From Phoma sp. XZ068 (lineage: Eukaryota; Ascomycota; Dothideomycetes; Pleosporales; Didymellaceae): a stretch of DNA of 64,000 nt. How positions within the stretch are numbered: the first letter of the stretch is position 1; every line of letters starts with the position of its first letter. Of the stretch, positions 22,781 to 34,562 are shown piece by piece. The notes beneath the pieces are model-generated. The model saw nothing but the letters and a program-made list of their open reading frames with translations. It ran no database searches and was not told the origin of the DNA. Made by a program: the position numbers and the translations under genes. The DNA is taken from contig RBKR01000012.1 of NCBI GenBank assembly GCA_004835665.1, forward strand, positions 248,001 through 312,000, read 5' to 3'.

Positions 22781-25049
22781 CTATGTCTGAAACCTCTTCT
22801 TGAGGGCTTCGTACTTCCTGATATCGCCCACACTTGGTCTAATAGTCTTGACCGCCTCCATAATATCGACTTCTTCGACAACAGCAGCGCGACGCTTCAG
22901 CGCACCCTGACCTGCCTTCCGCAGCAGAGACTCGAGGTCAGCACCGGAGAAATCGGTGCACTCTGGGCGACGACCGACTTCAGCTAGAGATTCGCAAATG
23001 ACTCCACGCTGGCGGATGAGAGCACGGAGAATATCGACACGCTCCTCTGGCTTTGGCAACTCGACGTACAACAGTGTCTCCAAACGGCCGGGACGCAACA
23101 TTGCTTCGTCAATCATCTCAGGACGGTTGGTAGCTGCGATGACATAAATGCCTTCACGCATGCTGAGGCCGTCGAGCTCAGTGAGGAGTGTGTTGACGAC
23201 ACGTGCGGACGCCTCGTGAAGTTCCGTGGAGCGCTTCGGTACAAGGGCGTCCATCTCGTCGAAGAAGATGACGCAAGGCACGGAACTGCGGGCGCGCATG
23301 AAGACCTGGCGCAAAGCGCGTTCAGATTCTCCGACGTACTAGCCTGAAGTCAGTCATGATTTTCACAATGCGGATGAGTAGACATACCTTGTTCAACAAC
23401 TCAGGACCCTTAACGCTGATAAAGTTTGCCTTGGATTCCGCAGCAACGGCCTTGGCAAGCAGCGTCTTACCACAACCAGGAGGGCCCCAAAGTAGTACAC
23501 CTGTTGGCGCTGAGATACCGACGTTTCTGAAGCGCTCGGGGTTCTTGATGGGCTCAACGATTGCCCATTCAAGCTCTTCGCGTACGCTTTGAAGAGCACC
23601 GACATCACGCCATGTCGTATCTGGTACAGTGGCGAAACCTTCTCGCTTCGAGGACGGGGTGATCGTAGGGAGCACGGCCTGGAACGCTTCCATGGAAATG
23701 ACAGAGTCCTCAAAACCCACAGGACGGGTGGCTTCCTTGTCGCGTACTCGCAGGACCAGGCGCCTCCATGATCGTATTGTCTCGGCATCGTGAGCGGTAA
23801 CTTTGGCAACGTCAATCTCCATATCCGTCTCGTTCGCTGCAGCTTGCGCCTCCAAGGCGACACGGTATCGCTCCATCTCCCAGGTACCAGCCTTACTAAC
23901 CAAGTCCTTCAGATCAGCGCCAACGAAACCAGCAGTCATCTTGGCAAGGGTGGTGAAGTTGACATCTTCCGAAAGCTTGGGCTTGCGAGTGAGTGCTCTG
24001 AGGATGGACTCTCGCATCGCCTCGTTAGGCACTCCCATATTGATCTCGGTGTCGAATCGACCTCCACGGCGGAGCGCAGGATCCAGACTGTCCGGTCGGT
24101 TCGACGCAGCTAGAACGATGACAGGCTTGCCATCGTTACCTTCCATTGCCAGACTGTCCATAGAGATGAGGAGCTGAGCAACAATGCGCTTCTCCATCTG
24201 ACTCTGAGCATTGTCTCGCTTGGGTGCGATAACATCGATCTCATCGATGAAGATCAGGCAGGGTGCGACCTCTTTGGCGCGCTCAAAGTGCTCACGGATC
24301 TGCTTCTCAGACTCTCCAGACATGCCTGATACGACGGACGGTCCTAGGATCTCGATGAACGGCACACCCAGTTCAGCCGCGGCCGCTCGGCAGATGACGG
24401 TCTTTCCGCATCCAGGAGGACCGTGCAGCAGGATACCACGTGGAATGGGAATCTCTCTCTGGACATACTCCTCAGGACAGAGCAGAGGAAGAACAAGGTG
24501 CTCCTTCAGCTGGTTCATGACCTTGCTGACACCACCGAGGTCCTCCAGACTGACGCCAGAAGGCGGCGCAGTATCGATTTTGGCCTCCTTCGCTTCTGCC
24601 TTCTTCTGTCTTTTGCTCTCCCTCTCCCCACTAGCCTTTGCGCCATCTCGCTTCTTAGTCTTCTCACCATTCACTGTGGAGGGTGTCACAGCTCCAGAAC
24701 TGGCCCACTGGCCAATAATTTGCTTGTTCATCCAATCAGCGGACTTGCTCTCCTTCTCTTTTTGAGCCTTTTCTTCCATTTCGCCAAAGTCGCCCTCGAT
24801 ATCAGCAATTTCGTCGTCAACCTCGCTTTCGTCCTCTCGCATCACGTCAATGACACGCTCGATGGAGTCTTCCAGCTGCTTTTTTGGCCGCCTTTTGAGG
24901 CTGGAGTTGGACTTTTGAATGTATTCTTGAATGGTTGAGATCCGAAGTTTGAGAGGTGACTCATTCTTGTCGTCAAGATACTTCCGTACAATTTGGTAAA
25001 TATCGCGATCCAGGCCCTGTTGGAGTGAGGGGCGGCCGCGGGGCGCCAT
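22781..25049 (-). CDS. RIX7: Rix7/NVL-type AAA ATPase, 60S pre-ribosome biogenesis
   Basis: Two exons (25049-23388 and 23338-22781; intron 49 nt) give about 739 residues. Residues ~1-75 form the N-terminal domain (RKYLDDKNESPL, KRRPKKQLEDSIERVID). An acidic and then Lys-rich linker carries a KRQKK nuclear signal. Then come two AAA modules, each with Walker A GPPGCGKT, Walker B (LIFIDEID and VIFFDEMD) and sensor/Arg-finger segments (AASNRPDSLDPALRR and AATNRPEMIDEAMLRPGR). This N-domain plus D1-D2 layout is that of Rix7 (yeast) and NVL (human) rather than Cdc48, which has a different N-terminal domain. Rix7 strips Nsa1 from nucleolar pre-60S particles. The start at 25049 gives MAPRGRPSL. The ORF extends further upstream, but that part lacks conserved sequence and overlaps the shared promoter. 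Confidence 0.93.
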
Positions 25050-25333
25050 CTTGATGACCTGATGTACCAGTCTGGAGGTATTCAGGCAATTGAGATATGA
25101 ACAAGCGCCAGGCAACAAGTTCTTGCAAATTCGGTCGGAGCTTGATGTTGGTTGGTGTCCTGACAACCTCCAGAGTCCAGTCCACAAATATTTTGCGAGA
25201 TCTCGGACCAGGGTCCTATCGATAAAGTTAGCGCGTCGGCCCATCTCCGGCGTCGGTAATGCGCCTACGTCAATGAAGGCAGGCACGCGATCCATGGTAC
25301 ACCCACGGATGCGCTGAGGGGAACACGGCCAGC
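25050..25333. promoter_or_regulatory. Shared upstream region of RIX7 and VPS20
   Basis: 284 bases separate two divergent start codons, so both core promoters must lie here. No TATA box is evident in either direction, which is common for fungal housekeeping genes. A weak ORF through the region on each strand is not supported. Confidence 0.5.
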
Positions 25334-26099
25334 ATGGGGAACTCAGGCAGCTCGAACAAGATCTCCGCCCAGGACAAGTGCGTCTGCGTGTCTCAAGCTT
25401 CGGGCGCACTGTTAACGGCTGTAGGGCGATCCTGGATATGAAGAACCAGCGTGATAAGCTGCGACAGTACCAGAAGCGTATCACGGTGCTGACCGACCGT
25501 GAGAAGGCGATCGCGAAAGAGTGCCTGGCCAAGGGCGATACGAACCGAGCCAAGTTGGCGCTTAGGCGGAAGAAGTACCAGGAGGGACTGATCCAGAAGA
25601 CGGACGCACAGCTAGCGCAGTTGGAGCAGCTCACCAGCGACGTTGAGTTTGCGCTCGTTCAGAAGGACGTCCTATATGGCTTGCAGCAAGGTACTGCAGT
25701 GCTGAAGGAGATCCACAAAGAAATGGGCGGTATAGAAAATGTGGAGAAGCTGTTGGGCGAGAACGCTGAGGCGAGGGCATATCAAGAGGTGCGCGACACC
25801 GATCCTCTCTCACCGGAGGGCATTGCGTCACTTACCTGTTCATCTTGTACTGACTTCGATGGCAGGAAATCAGCGAGCTGCTTGCAAACAAGATGTCGAA
25901 CCAAGACGAAGACGAAGTCGAAGACGAACTCGAGGCCCTCGAACAAGAAGTCAACGGCGTCACGCTGCCCGATGCACCCGTCCAACAGCCTGAGTTCACA
26001 CCAGAACAGAGAGTGCAAATGGCGAGAGACCGGGCGCAGAGAAGGGCTCGAGAGCGAGCTGCTGAGCAAGAGCAGAGGGCCGAACCCATGCTGGCATAG
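25334..26099 (+). CDS. VPS20: ESCRT-III subunit Vps20 (CHMP6)
   Basis: Three exons (25334-25377, 25425-25788, 25866-26099) give about 213 residues. The tiny first exon encodes MGNSGSSNKISAQDK, with Gly2 and small residues after it, the N-myristoylation site expected of Vps20. Residues ~15-140 are the basic Snf7 coiled-coil core (DKLRQYQKRI, REKAIAKECL, RRKKYQEGLI). After an intron comes the acidic regulatory region (EDEVEDELEALEQEV) ending in a helical R/E-rich tail, the MIM-like end that recruits Vps4. Vps20 links ESCRT-II to Snf7 polymer formation on endosomes for sorting of ubiquitinated cargo into the multivesicular body. Phases 2/1 and 0/0 check at both junctions. Confidence 0.93.
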
Positions 26100-26424
26100 C
26101 GGTCAAAGGGTATATATGTGCATTGAGCGAGGCGTTGGGGGCATTCAACTGCAGCGACAGACATTGATAGTTTACATCCAGCTTTATAGAGGTTACAACA
26201 AGAACACACCATTGCATTTGAATCGTTCACGTGACTTTACTCTACGTCCCTCCAGCTGCAACGTCGTAGTGGCGTTGATGTCTTGAATTCGCGTCATCTC
26301 ACATTGCTTCTTTTAACTACCTCTAAACCCCACTTTACTGCACCTCTAGTATACACATGCTCTGCACAAGTCGCCGCTGAACAACTCCACAACCACCAAA
26401 CACCAAAGCTCAAGCTACCCCGCC

Positions 26425-27087
26425 ATGTCGCACTCCCACTGCCATGACGAATCACACAGCCACGACCATGGTGACCACGACCACGACCACAGCGACGACA
26501 TCACGCCCGCGCTCCAGAACATCCTCTACTCACAAATCGACTTCAGTGCGCTCCGCACCCTGAACGAAGACGAATCCAACAGCGGCCGAGCCATCTGCCA
26601 GAAAACATGGGCACAGCGTCTCTTCCCCACACCTGAGCTAGTCTCCAGCGCCGACGAGCAGCTCCTTATGCTTGTCCCATTCACAGGGCAAGTTCGACTA
26701 CATTCCATCCTCATACGGACATCCGACAGCGACGCAAGTCCCAAGACGCTCAAGGTGTTTGCGAATTTCGGGGAGGACATGGACTTTGAGACTGCGAGCG
26801 AGAAGGAGGCTACACAGACGTTGGAGATCGCTCAGACGAGCGAGGTCCAGGAGATTCCTGTCAAGCGGGTGCATTTCAATAGCACGCGCAGTCTTGCGCT
26901 GTTTTTCGAGGATAATTGGAGTCAGGGAGAGGAGGATGAGACGAGGATCAGCTATTTGGCGTTCAAGGGAGATTTTATGAAGTTGAACAAGGAGCCTGTT
27001 AGTGTGCTGTACGAAGCTGCTGCGAATCCAGCGGATCACAAGGCTATTGCGGGGGTGAAGGAGGGGGTAGGGAGAGGGATACAGTAG
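26425..27087 (+). CDS. PITH domain protein (PITHD1 type)
   Basis: Intronless, 220 residues. The first 26 residues are very His/Asp-rich (repeats of SH, HDH, DHD), a probable metal-binding tail also seen in animal PITHD1. Residues ~30-200 are the PITH (proteasome-interacting thioredoxin C-terminal) domain: LYSQIDFSAL at its start, LMLVPFTGQVRLHSI, KVFANFGEDMDFE, and RISYLAFKGDF near the end. There is no thioredoxin domain, so this is the stand-alone PITH type rather than TXNL1. A role at the 26S proteasome is inferred from the domain. The gene converges on LSM8, with 363 bases between their ends. Confidence 0.9.
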   Translation: MSHSHCHDESHSHDHGDHDHDHSDDITPALQNILYSQIDFSALRTLNEDESNSGRAICQKTWAQRLFPTPELVSSADEQLLMLVPFTGQVRLHSILIRTSDSDASPKTLKVFANFGEDMDFETASEKEATQTLEIAQTSEVQEIPVKRVHFNSTRSLALFFEDNWSQGEEDETRISYLAFKGDFMKLNKEPVSVLYEAAANPADHKAIAGVKEGVGRGIQ

Positions 27088-27450
27088 TAGCAGAGATTGA
27101 AGAGAGGGCAAGCAAAGAGTAAAGTCGTGCGCAATATGCAGACACTGTTTTGATAGCGTTTTTCCTACTTGCAATTGTATACGACAGAGTTCGCAATCTG
27201 CCGTGTCAGCGAATTGAACGCCATCTGAGCGAAGTGACGTACTCTGTGCTTATATAGTCTCGTGGGTATCATCTCTCTGTATGGCCGTCGAATCCAATCT
27301 TTCGCCAAACCGTGCATTCTCCATGCTTCGTATCCAGGGTCCTTCTTGCAAATCCTGCTGGCTACGGCTTCTTCGCGACCCTCGTGTCCTTTCTGCTGGC
27401 CCCATGGTTTTGTTTTCATTACATCCTGCACTGTCTCTGCGTGATGCTTC

Positions 27451-27796
27451 TCAGACGTGCCTCGTGCTCCCCAAAACGTCACCATGCACCTTTGTCCAAT
27501 CAATCTTCCCGTCAACATCCTCATCCACCCGCCCACACACCGCCACACTGTCGCCTCTCACGATGTACAGTCCTAGCGGCACTTCTTCGCTCGGTACGCC
27601 TTCCTCGGCCGGTCGGATGATGCGTTCATATGCGTCGGCGAGCACCAGGTTCATCGATCCGTCGCACGAGAAGAGGGTGCCGACCATGGTTCGTCCGTCG
27701 AGTGTGAGGACAGATACCTTTTCTGAGGATATTAGTAGTGAAACGGCTTGACGGAAAGAGGGGAGAAGTACTATTGAGGTAGGCGTTTAGTGCCAT
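27451..27796 (-). CDS. LSM8: U6 snRNA-associated Sm-like protein LSm8
   Basis: Two exons (27796-27772 and 27722-27451) give about 98 residues. The 25-nt first exon encodes MALNAYLN, and splicing restores KKVSVLTLDGRTMVGTL, Sm motif 1. Sm1 continues with CDGSMNLVLADAYERI. Sm2 is seen in LGLYIVRGDSVAVCG, followed by the short acidic VDEDVDGKIDW typical of LSm8 (GxIDEExD). LSm8 marks the nuclear LSm2-8 ring that binds the 3' end of U6 snRNA, as opposed to the cytosolic LSm1-7 ring. The intron is 49 nt with a CTAAT branch. Without the first exon the ORF would start inside Sm1, so the spliced model is preferred. Confidence 0.92.
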
Positions 27797-29152
27797 TGTG
27801 ATGGGTATGGTATGAATGTGTTTTTAGTTGAGAAACAGGCTCGGCGGCGCGCGTTGACCGGGAATACTTGATGTATGGATTATACGCGTGTAAGGTTTCC
27901 AGATGCTTTGACAAATTGTATTTGGTGAAGTAGTTGCGAGCTTATTGTGTGATCTCAATAGTTGATGCTGTGCTTGCGCAGAGCTCCAGCGTCAACATTG
28001 TACAAGTCCGTGCGTTCATCTTGGCCAATCAAATACCACCACCTCCGCATAACGATTCGTCGTTCTCCTTAAGAACCTATGGCTGTAGCACTTCTCGAAA
28101 GAATGCGATGAGAGGTCTGTTGCGTAATGCTCTGGCTTTGGACGACTTCGTGAGCCCATATTTGACTATGTACTTTATGATTTCAATTTGGTCTATATGC
28201 CCGGCTGAAGTGCTTGGATAAAGCTCGGTAATCGATTTCCCTTTCGCATTTCATGGGCATGTGAAGGCTGCGATCAATATCTGATCCGCGATAAGCTTCT
28301 CTCCAGCTGCAAGATATTGCTGTGCTGCATTGAAGGCCTGCCGGCGAGCGCTCTACAAATAGCTAGTGCTGGTGCATTAGCGTCAACGTCTGCAGACGAA
28401 GGTCACTACGTGAACCCCTCAAAACAATCCACACGTTCCATACACCCACCCCATACACCCCATACTTGGCTGAAAACATTCAGCTCTGACCGTTGCAGGT
28501 TACGATGTGTCGTGTCAAGTGCGCTACCATCGATAAGGCATGTGCTGAAACGGCCTGGTCGAGGCACGCGACCTCGCTCGCGCAATGCCCACGAGGCAGC
28601 TTGTAGCCGACTTCCTTGAGCAGAAGCGCCTGGATCATCTCTCACCAGCCAGCCGCTCACTTACCCACGTGGCATTGGCGTTTGACGGGTCGGCATTCAA
28701 CCCGTTTCTGCACAACGGAAATCCGCACTCGGCAAAGCATCGAATGAAAGAGCGATTTAGTTCGCTGTGGCGCAACCCTCTTACGCCTTTGATGCATATT
28801 ACAGGGTACGGAATGTCGCTGGCCTGATAACGAATCAGGTCTCGCGTACAATAACCGCACATGTGTTTCTATCCCCGTCTTGGGAGGTGAAATGGGCTTT
28901 TGCACTGTTGGAGAAAGTGCGTGCGCGAGACATGTGCAGCCTCGCCTACTGGGGGTCCTGCGGCCGCAAGTACATCCGCGTCCACCAACGGCCACCCACG
29001 AATTGTGCGCCCTGTCCGTTTGCTATCTGATCCCTCCAAGACGCTATCTGTAACCTTGTCCACCCGAATGCTTGCGAGTATATGTGTTCCAGCCCACATG
29101 CACTCAGGGTCCTCCAAACACCATGCATCTGTACCCATATTGATCCAAAGCT
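27797..29152. other. Gene-free region, nothing recognised
   Basis: 1.36 kb between divergently facing LSM8 and the membrane protein gene. Several ORFs of 75-112 codons overlap at 28400-29140 on both strands, but none has a domain, a signal peptide or a consistent codon pattern. It presumably contains both promoters. Confidence 0.3.
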
Positions 29153-30232
29153 ATGGCCTTCGAAGTCGACAATGATGAGCTGCCCACAGCGAATATTACG
29201 CCGTTGCCAACGGCGATGACAGCGGCAGCATTTCTTGGGATTGCCTGGTATCTGAGCGCTGAAGTCAGTATTCGTCTGCTGGCCAGGGCAACGCGCCGTA
29301 GCCTCTACTTCTGGTCCTGTCTCACCTGCTCATGGGGTATCATCATCCACGCCATCCTAATTATTCTGCTGGACTTCAAGATTTGGGAAAGCTATGGAGC
29401 CATTATTTTGATTCACCTATCCTGGTGTACTTTTATTGTGTCGCAATCCGTGGTCCTCTATTCGCGACTCAACCTGGTCCTCCAGAAACTCGAAACCGGC
29501 CGCTATGTTCTATACATGATCATTATCAACTCTGTATTCTTCGGACTAGGTACCGTCGTGCTAGGAGTTGTCGCCGTAAGTTCATCTCGCCTCTGATCAC
29601 TTGGATGCGCTGACCACCTCTAGCGTCACCCAAGCATGGTCCACAAACTCGGCCCCGCAAACCTAATATGGGACAAAGTCGAGCTCGCCGCCTTCTTCAT
29701 CCAAGAGACTATTATCTCCCTCCTCTACATCCGCGAGACGGCACGACATCTTCAAAACGTCGCCCTTCTAGGCACCAACGTTCGCACTACCCGGCGCGTC
29801 CTACACCACCTGATCTTCGTCAACATATTCATCATCTGTCTGGACTGTAGTCTCATCGGCTTATGCTATGCAGGGTATTTCTTCTTGCAGGGATACTACA
29901 AAGCTGCCGTGTATGCGGTCAAATTACGCACGGAGTTTACCATTCTGAATCAGCTGCGGTCCTCCTTGCCAAATTCCTCAGAACAAGAGAGCGACTTTAG
30001 ACTGTATGAGAGGTCGCCCAGTGGACACCCAGGAGGAGGCCGTTCTGGAGGAGGGGGTGGAGGAGGAGTGCAGAGTGCAAGGAGGGGCAGAAATAGCCAG
30101 GATAGCGAAATTCAGATGGTTGTAATGCGGAGTGGTCGACACGGAGGAATCACAATACAGAAGGATGTCGTCATCTCATCGGTTAGGAGAGGTGAAAGTG
30201 ATAGCTTTGAGGCTGAGAGACCTAGGCAGTGA
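29153..30232 (+). CDS. Fungal multi-helix membrane protein (DUF7703-like), function unknown
   Basis: Two exons (29153-29575, 29624-30232; GTAAGT donor) give about 343 residues. Seven hydrophobic segments are seen, at roughly residues 20-42, 50-75, 80-102, 118-142, 158-178, 205-230 and 232-250. The loops contain short motifs (YSRLNLVLQKLE, RHPSMVHKLG and an ETIISLLYIRE-like helix) of the kind I associate with the fungal DUF7703/integral membrane group. The C-terminal ~90 residues are soluble with a Gly-rich run (GGGRSGGGGGGG) and many Arg/Ser. The topology resembles rhodopsin-like or Pth11-like receptors, but there is no CFEM domain or retinal Lys motif that I can see. The helices are clear. 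The family name is tentative. Confidence 0.75.
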
Positions 30233-31790
30233 GCGTTTGGTGGCTGTCGCATGGCTAGCTGGGCTGTGGAAGCTTTGGAAGATGAGATGATACCCATTTA
30301 CGAATACCCTAATACTCATGAACCGACTTAAACTTTGACTGGCTTTATTGAATTGTTGTGCTGCACGGGAAGGTAATTAATGATGCTTGAGCTGTCTAGA
30401 TCGACGGTCCTTCTGAAAATTCTGTGCGACCGCAATTGCTCGTCGTCTGCCTCTCATACAACGTTTCCGGTAGCAGAGCCTCTTACTGGCCCGGCCCTAA
30501 CTGGCCCAGCTCTTACTAGCCTTTAGGCCAATATATAGGGCTTCAATTCTCGGTCCTATAGGAGAATTGCATACGCAGGGTCGATTGATTGGTTCGGGCT
30601 TTTGTAAACTCAGAGACAAATCGCCGTCGCCAGGGTACTGTGTGTGCGAATACGAGGCCTTCTAGTGATTTATCTGTGTAAGTTGAGTCGCGCGCCGCAA
30701 TAACTAGTCCATGCACCGTGCTGACAGTTTGCAGTAGACTGTATCTGAAGGAGGTGTACGTTCGGCTACGCTTTCCAAATAAAGTCTGGTGCTAGGTGCT
30801 GGACTAGCCTGAAGGCTGTAAAAGCTCCTCGCGAGGCATAATTGCATTTGATATTTACTGCTGAGGGTGTAATAGCAGAACATTTGCGTTGGGGTAAGAA
30901 GGGGTGATGCCGGCCCGGCGCAGAGCCTAGCGCGATTAGTAAAGCCCGTTTTGATTCCAGACAAGCCCAAACTCGCTACCAGCTACCATCACAAATGTTG
31001 CACCCTTGTCGTCGAACCTCATCTTGACACACCTGCCTGGGGTCAGGAAGGCTACGTTTGTAATGAACTACGCTTGCGCTGAGTTTCGCCACCGTATGAA
31101 CGATTCTGCATGAGCAAAATGAGCCGCAAACGAATGGAACCGGTCCCAAATGCTTCACCATCAACAGCAACCACGACTCTGCTAAGCCCCACAAATAACC
31201 CTGTAGAAATGGCCGTGAACGCCACATCGAGGCTTGCAAAGCCCTCTCATCAACGAGCCGCCGTTTGACGCAGGTCGAGTTCCTCTCCGCTCGCTCCCGC
31301 CCTCTTGGTTTCGCAGCCTTCAGGGTGTGCCTCCCGAAAGAGGCAGAAATTTCGGTTGAGGCTGAAGATCCAGACGGACCTGTGGTGGAAGCATCGCCCA
31401 ACAACTTGTCACCTCTGTCAGCCAATGAACGGTAATGGCCCCTAAGCCCGGACGATGGGATTCGCTAGCCTTGACGTGCTAGAACAGGGAAGGGTCGACC
31501 GAAAAGTAGCCGCATCTCCACCTTTCGTTTTTAACGTCAGCGCTGCAAGCCTTTCGCACACATCTCTGGGCAGGAACAAGACTTTGTTGTAACGCGACTC
31601 ATTTTCTTCTCTATCCGACTTCTTCTACCGACAGACATTACCTACGTATCTGCGTAGGCCCACTTTCTTACACTTTTACGGGACCAACGGACCTACAGGC
31701 GAGTTGTGCCATGACGAATTAAGGAACGGTTCCGGTGCCGCGCGAGCACTTCCTGTTACGTCACACCAAGTGTGTCGCTGAGCTACGAAA
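30233..31790. other. Intergenic region with a short degenerate repeat
   Basis: 1.56 kb. At about 30478-30524 the phrase cttactggcccggccctaac is followed closely by tggcccagctcttactagcc, a small imperfect inverted/direct repeat around ggccc. A minus-strand ORF (30976-31425, 149 codons) is Ser/Arg-rich without a domain and is not called. The final ~200 bases include the probable promoter of the Zn2Cys6 gene. Confidence 0.3.
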
Positions 31791-33562
31791 ATGAGTAGTA
31801 TTGCACCGCGCAAGGGCACGCGGAGAGCATGCGACCCTTGCTCTGTCAGGAAAGTGCGCTGCGACGGCAACCAACCATGTTCCCGGTGTGAAGCTGCAAG
31901 CTGGGAATGTACCTATCTGAAGACACATGGCAAATCCGGCCCCAAAGGACCACGACGGACGACAGAGGCTGCCATAAGAAGATTGCAGGAGCGCAGCAAA
32001 GGCAGTCAAGATGGGTCACGGAGTAACAGTGAGGCGAGCCTTGACCCTGCTAGTCCGAGATCAACCGAGTTTCCTTTCATGGAGCAACTGCCGCCCATCA
32101 GTGACATCGAGGTCGAGCAACTAGGATGGCCCGATACGATGAGCCCAACGATACCTGCAACGCAGAGTCTACTACACCGAATATCGACATCCTGCATCTC
32201 ACAGTACTTGGACGTGTACCAGCTACGAGGCTATGGCATCTGGCCTGTTGTCGATGCTGAAGCATTGACTGCACGTCTTCTTACCCACCCGGATGACGTG
32301 GAAGCGTACGCCGTTGCGACCGCCATATCAGCAGCCATTGTGACTCAGTTTTCCATCGATGCTGAGCCAGGCAGTCCTGTTGAAGGGCACTATCGTGTCT
32401 CAAGTGGTGTTTTCGAGGCGGAGGCGAGGCGTACACGTGAAGAGTCCGATCACATGGAACACGTTACCGTCTTTTCGATACTTGGCAGCTTCTTCCTACA
32501 TGTATACTCTGCCAACATCGGTCGCATGAACGCTTCGACTGTTTATCTTGGGGAAGCGATCACCAAAGCACATATCCTTGGGCTTCATAGGACTTCGTAC
32601 TACGAGTTTATGAGTGTCGATCAGGTCCAGCAGAACTTAAGATTGTACTGGCTTCTGTTCATCACCGAAAGGGCGCATTCGATCCAGCACGACGTGCCAA
32701 CGACACTGAAGCGAGCGCCCGACCTGCCACCACTTGAAAACTTGAATGACGGTTCAGTGACCCCAGCTTTTATACAGCTTTGCCGACTCTTCAACATTTT
32801 GGATGTCACCATTACAGCAGACCCGTCTTCAGCCCGGGAGGCACTTGCGCTTGCTCAACAGCAACTCAGTAGTGATGAGGCTCCGCTTAGCCTGGAGAAC
32901 GAGCTACAACGGGCCGACATTTCCATGACACAGCAATGGATGCGCATATTCCTGTGGCAGCATGCACTCAACGTTACGAACCTAAGCAGCATGAACAACG
33001 ACAACGAGTTCTCCTTTTCTTTCCCGGCGCAAGTTGCGCAGAATGTTTTATCAAACCTTAGCAGTCTGTCCCAACAGAGCGTAGAGGCGCATGGACCTGG
33101 CATGGTATGTACATCGTCCTCGACGCAAACGACTTTATACTAATGACCGTCCAGGAATCAAAGCTCTTCGATGTTGCCAACTCTCTTGCAGACGTTATGA
33201 TTATCATGCCCGCCATGAATCACGAATCACATTTCGGCATCGGCCCTCGAGATCTCATCCACTCCCTTTCCCAAGTCCTCTCCTCATTCCGAGGCGGAAA
33301 CCCTGCGGTCATAAGTATTCTCCAAGACAAATTGACGCAACTGGGTATGGCTGTTGGGTCGCCACAGAAGTTGCTCGAGCTGTCTTCGCCAGAGGAAGAG
33401 AAAGAGGAATGGCACGGCGAACGATCCATGTCTGCGCCTTCGAGCTACAGTGGTTCGTATCCTTCTGCTTCACCACTGTCACCGACATACCCTACAGGCA
33501 TGGATATGGGGAGTCAATCGCCCACATTTTCAACAAGTTTGAGCATGGACGGAAGATATTGA
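31791..33562 (+). CDS. Zn2Cys6 transcription factor, MAL-activator/AmyR-like
   Basis: Two exons (31791-33104, 33155-33562) give about 573 residues. The binuclear cluster has its six ligands at C14, C17, C24, C30, C33 and C40 in the C-x2-C-x6-C-x5-C-x2-C-x6-C spacing. It is followed by the basic linker KSGPKGPRR, which resembles the linker of yeast MAL activators and related sugar regulators. A middle-homology (fungal trans) region spans roughly residues 120-430 (AHILGLHRTSYYEF, RLYWLLFITERAHSI). The C-terminus is Ser/Pro/Met-rich and probably activating. Nuclear, sequence-specific, probably binding CGG-type half sites. A role in carbohydrate utilisation is inferred from linker similarity only. 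No target is evident nearby, and the sugar transporter lies 21 kb away. Confidence 0.87.
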
Positions 33563-34562
33563 AGGGCTTTCGGGCGATGGAGTCCTACGAACATCACCAA
33601 CAAGCACCCTATTCTCTAGCCGTGCGACGATGACCGGCAACGACATTTCAACGTATCATATGCCTCAGACCAGGGCGGTATAGTATGTGCTCGTAGCAGA
33701 AATGCGAACCCGTTTGGAGACACGCTGCGATTGCATGCAGGTCTTGCACTTACACAAGCGCTGGACGCAGACACCGCAATCTCTGAGTGGTAACATACTA
33801 GCCACGCTACCATATGCCTTCACTATCCTCGAGCAACACTAGTGCCGATGGAAGGGCAGCGTAAGGTAGCGTCATCGCTACGATGTCAGGAGAGATTGCA
33901 TAGCACCTTGAAACATGTTTGATGTGCAGCAAATTGCACTGTAACCACCGCTTACATGCGTGTAGGTCTTGACACATTGTCATCTTTGCAAACTTGTAAG
34001 AAGCGAGTCTAGTAGCGCTAAATACCCATTTGTTAGTTCACAAACATCCACCACCTGATCTCACAAATGAGCTCCTTTCCACACTCGTAGTGTACAAAAA
34101 CTCTCCATCCGCCACGCGGACACCTACTCCTTGTACCTTCGTCCTGAGCTATCGGTGCTGCCTTTGGTGGCGTGGCGAGGCTCTCTTAGCGCAGCCACGC
34201 ACCAAACTATCGCCGCCCCATGTTTTACAGCACAAGTTCGCGGCGCTGTGCATGCCATCTACATTGCGAACCTCGCGAGTATAATCATCACGTTCTTAAG
34301 ATATGCAGCATTCTTTCTCCTTTAGCTCCCATTGCACGGGGCTAAAGTCACTGCTTAATATCCTGAGGTGACTTTTGAAGGCGATATTTGTTCAGCTACA
34401 CAACCGCCTGCGGACAAAGCCGAACGATCTACGGTTATCTCAAAAGTTCCTTTTAAGGAAGTAATTGCATCTATATATGTACTAACGATGTGTAGTGAAT
34501 TGAACAAACATAGGGAACGTTCTGAGTCGTCGAGCCAACAGCTTTCTATCTCAGGCATCCTT
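33563..34562. other. Intergenic region, nothing recognised
   Basis: 1 kb between the convergent Zn2Cys6 gene and the GH55 relic. Only short ORFs are present. The minus-strand ORF that continues to 34355 is a frameshifted read-through of the relic beyond its ancestral stop. Confidence 0.3.

Noticed and set aside
25050..25634. N-terminal extension of RIX7
   Set aside because: The open frame continues 195 codons upstream but is Cys/Arg/Ser-rich and unlike Rix7. It would also overlap the VPS20 gene on the other strand.
30976..31425. Minus-strand ORF of 149 codons upstream of the MAL-like regulator
   Set aside because: Arg/Ser-rich, no domain or signal, no evident splice partners. Likely chance ORF in the promoter region.
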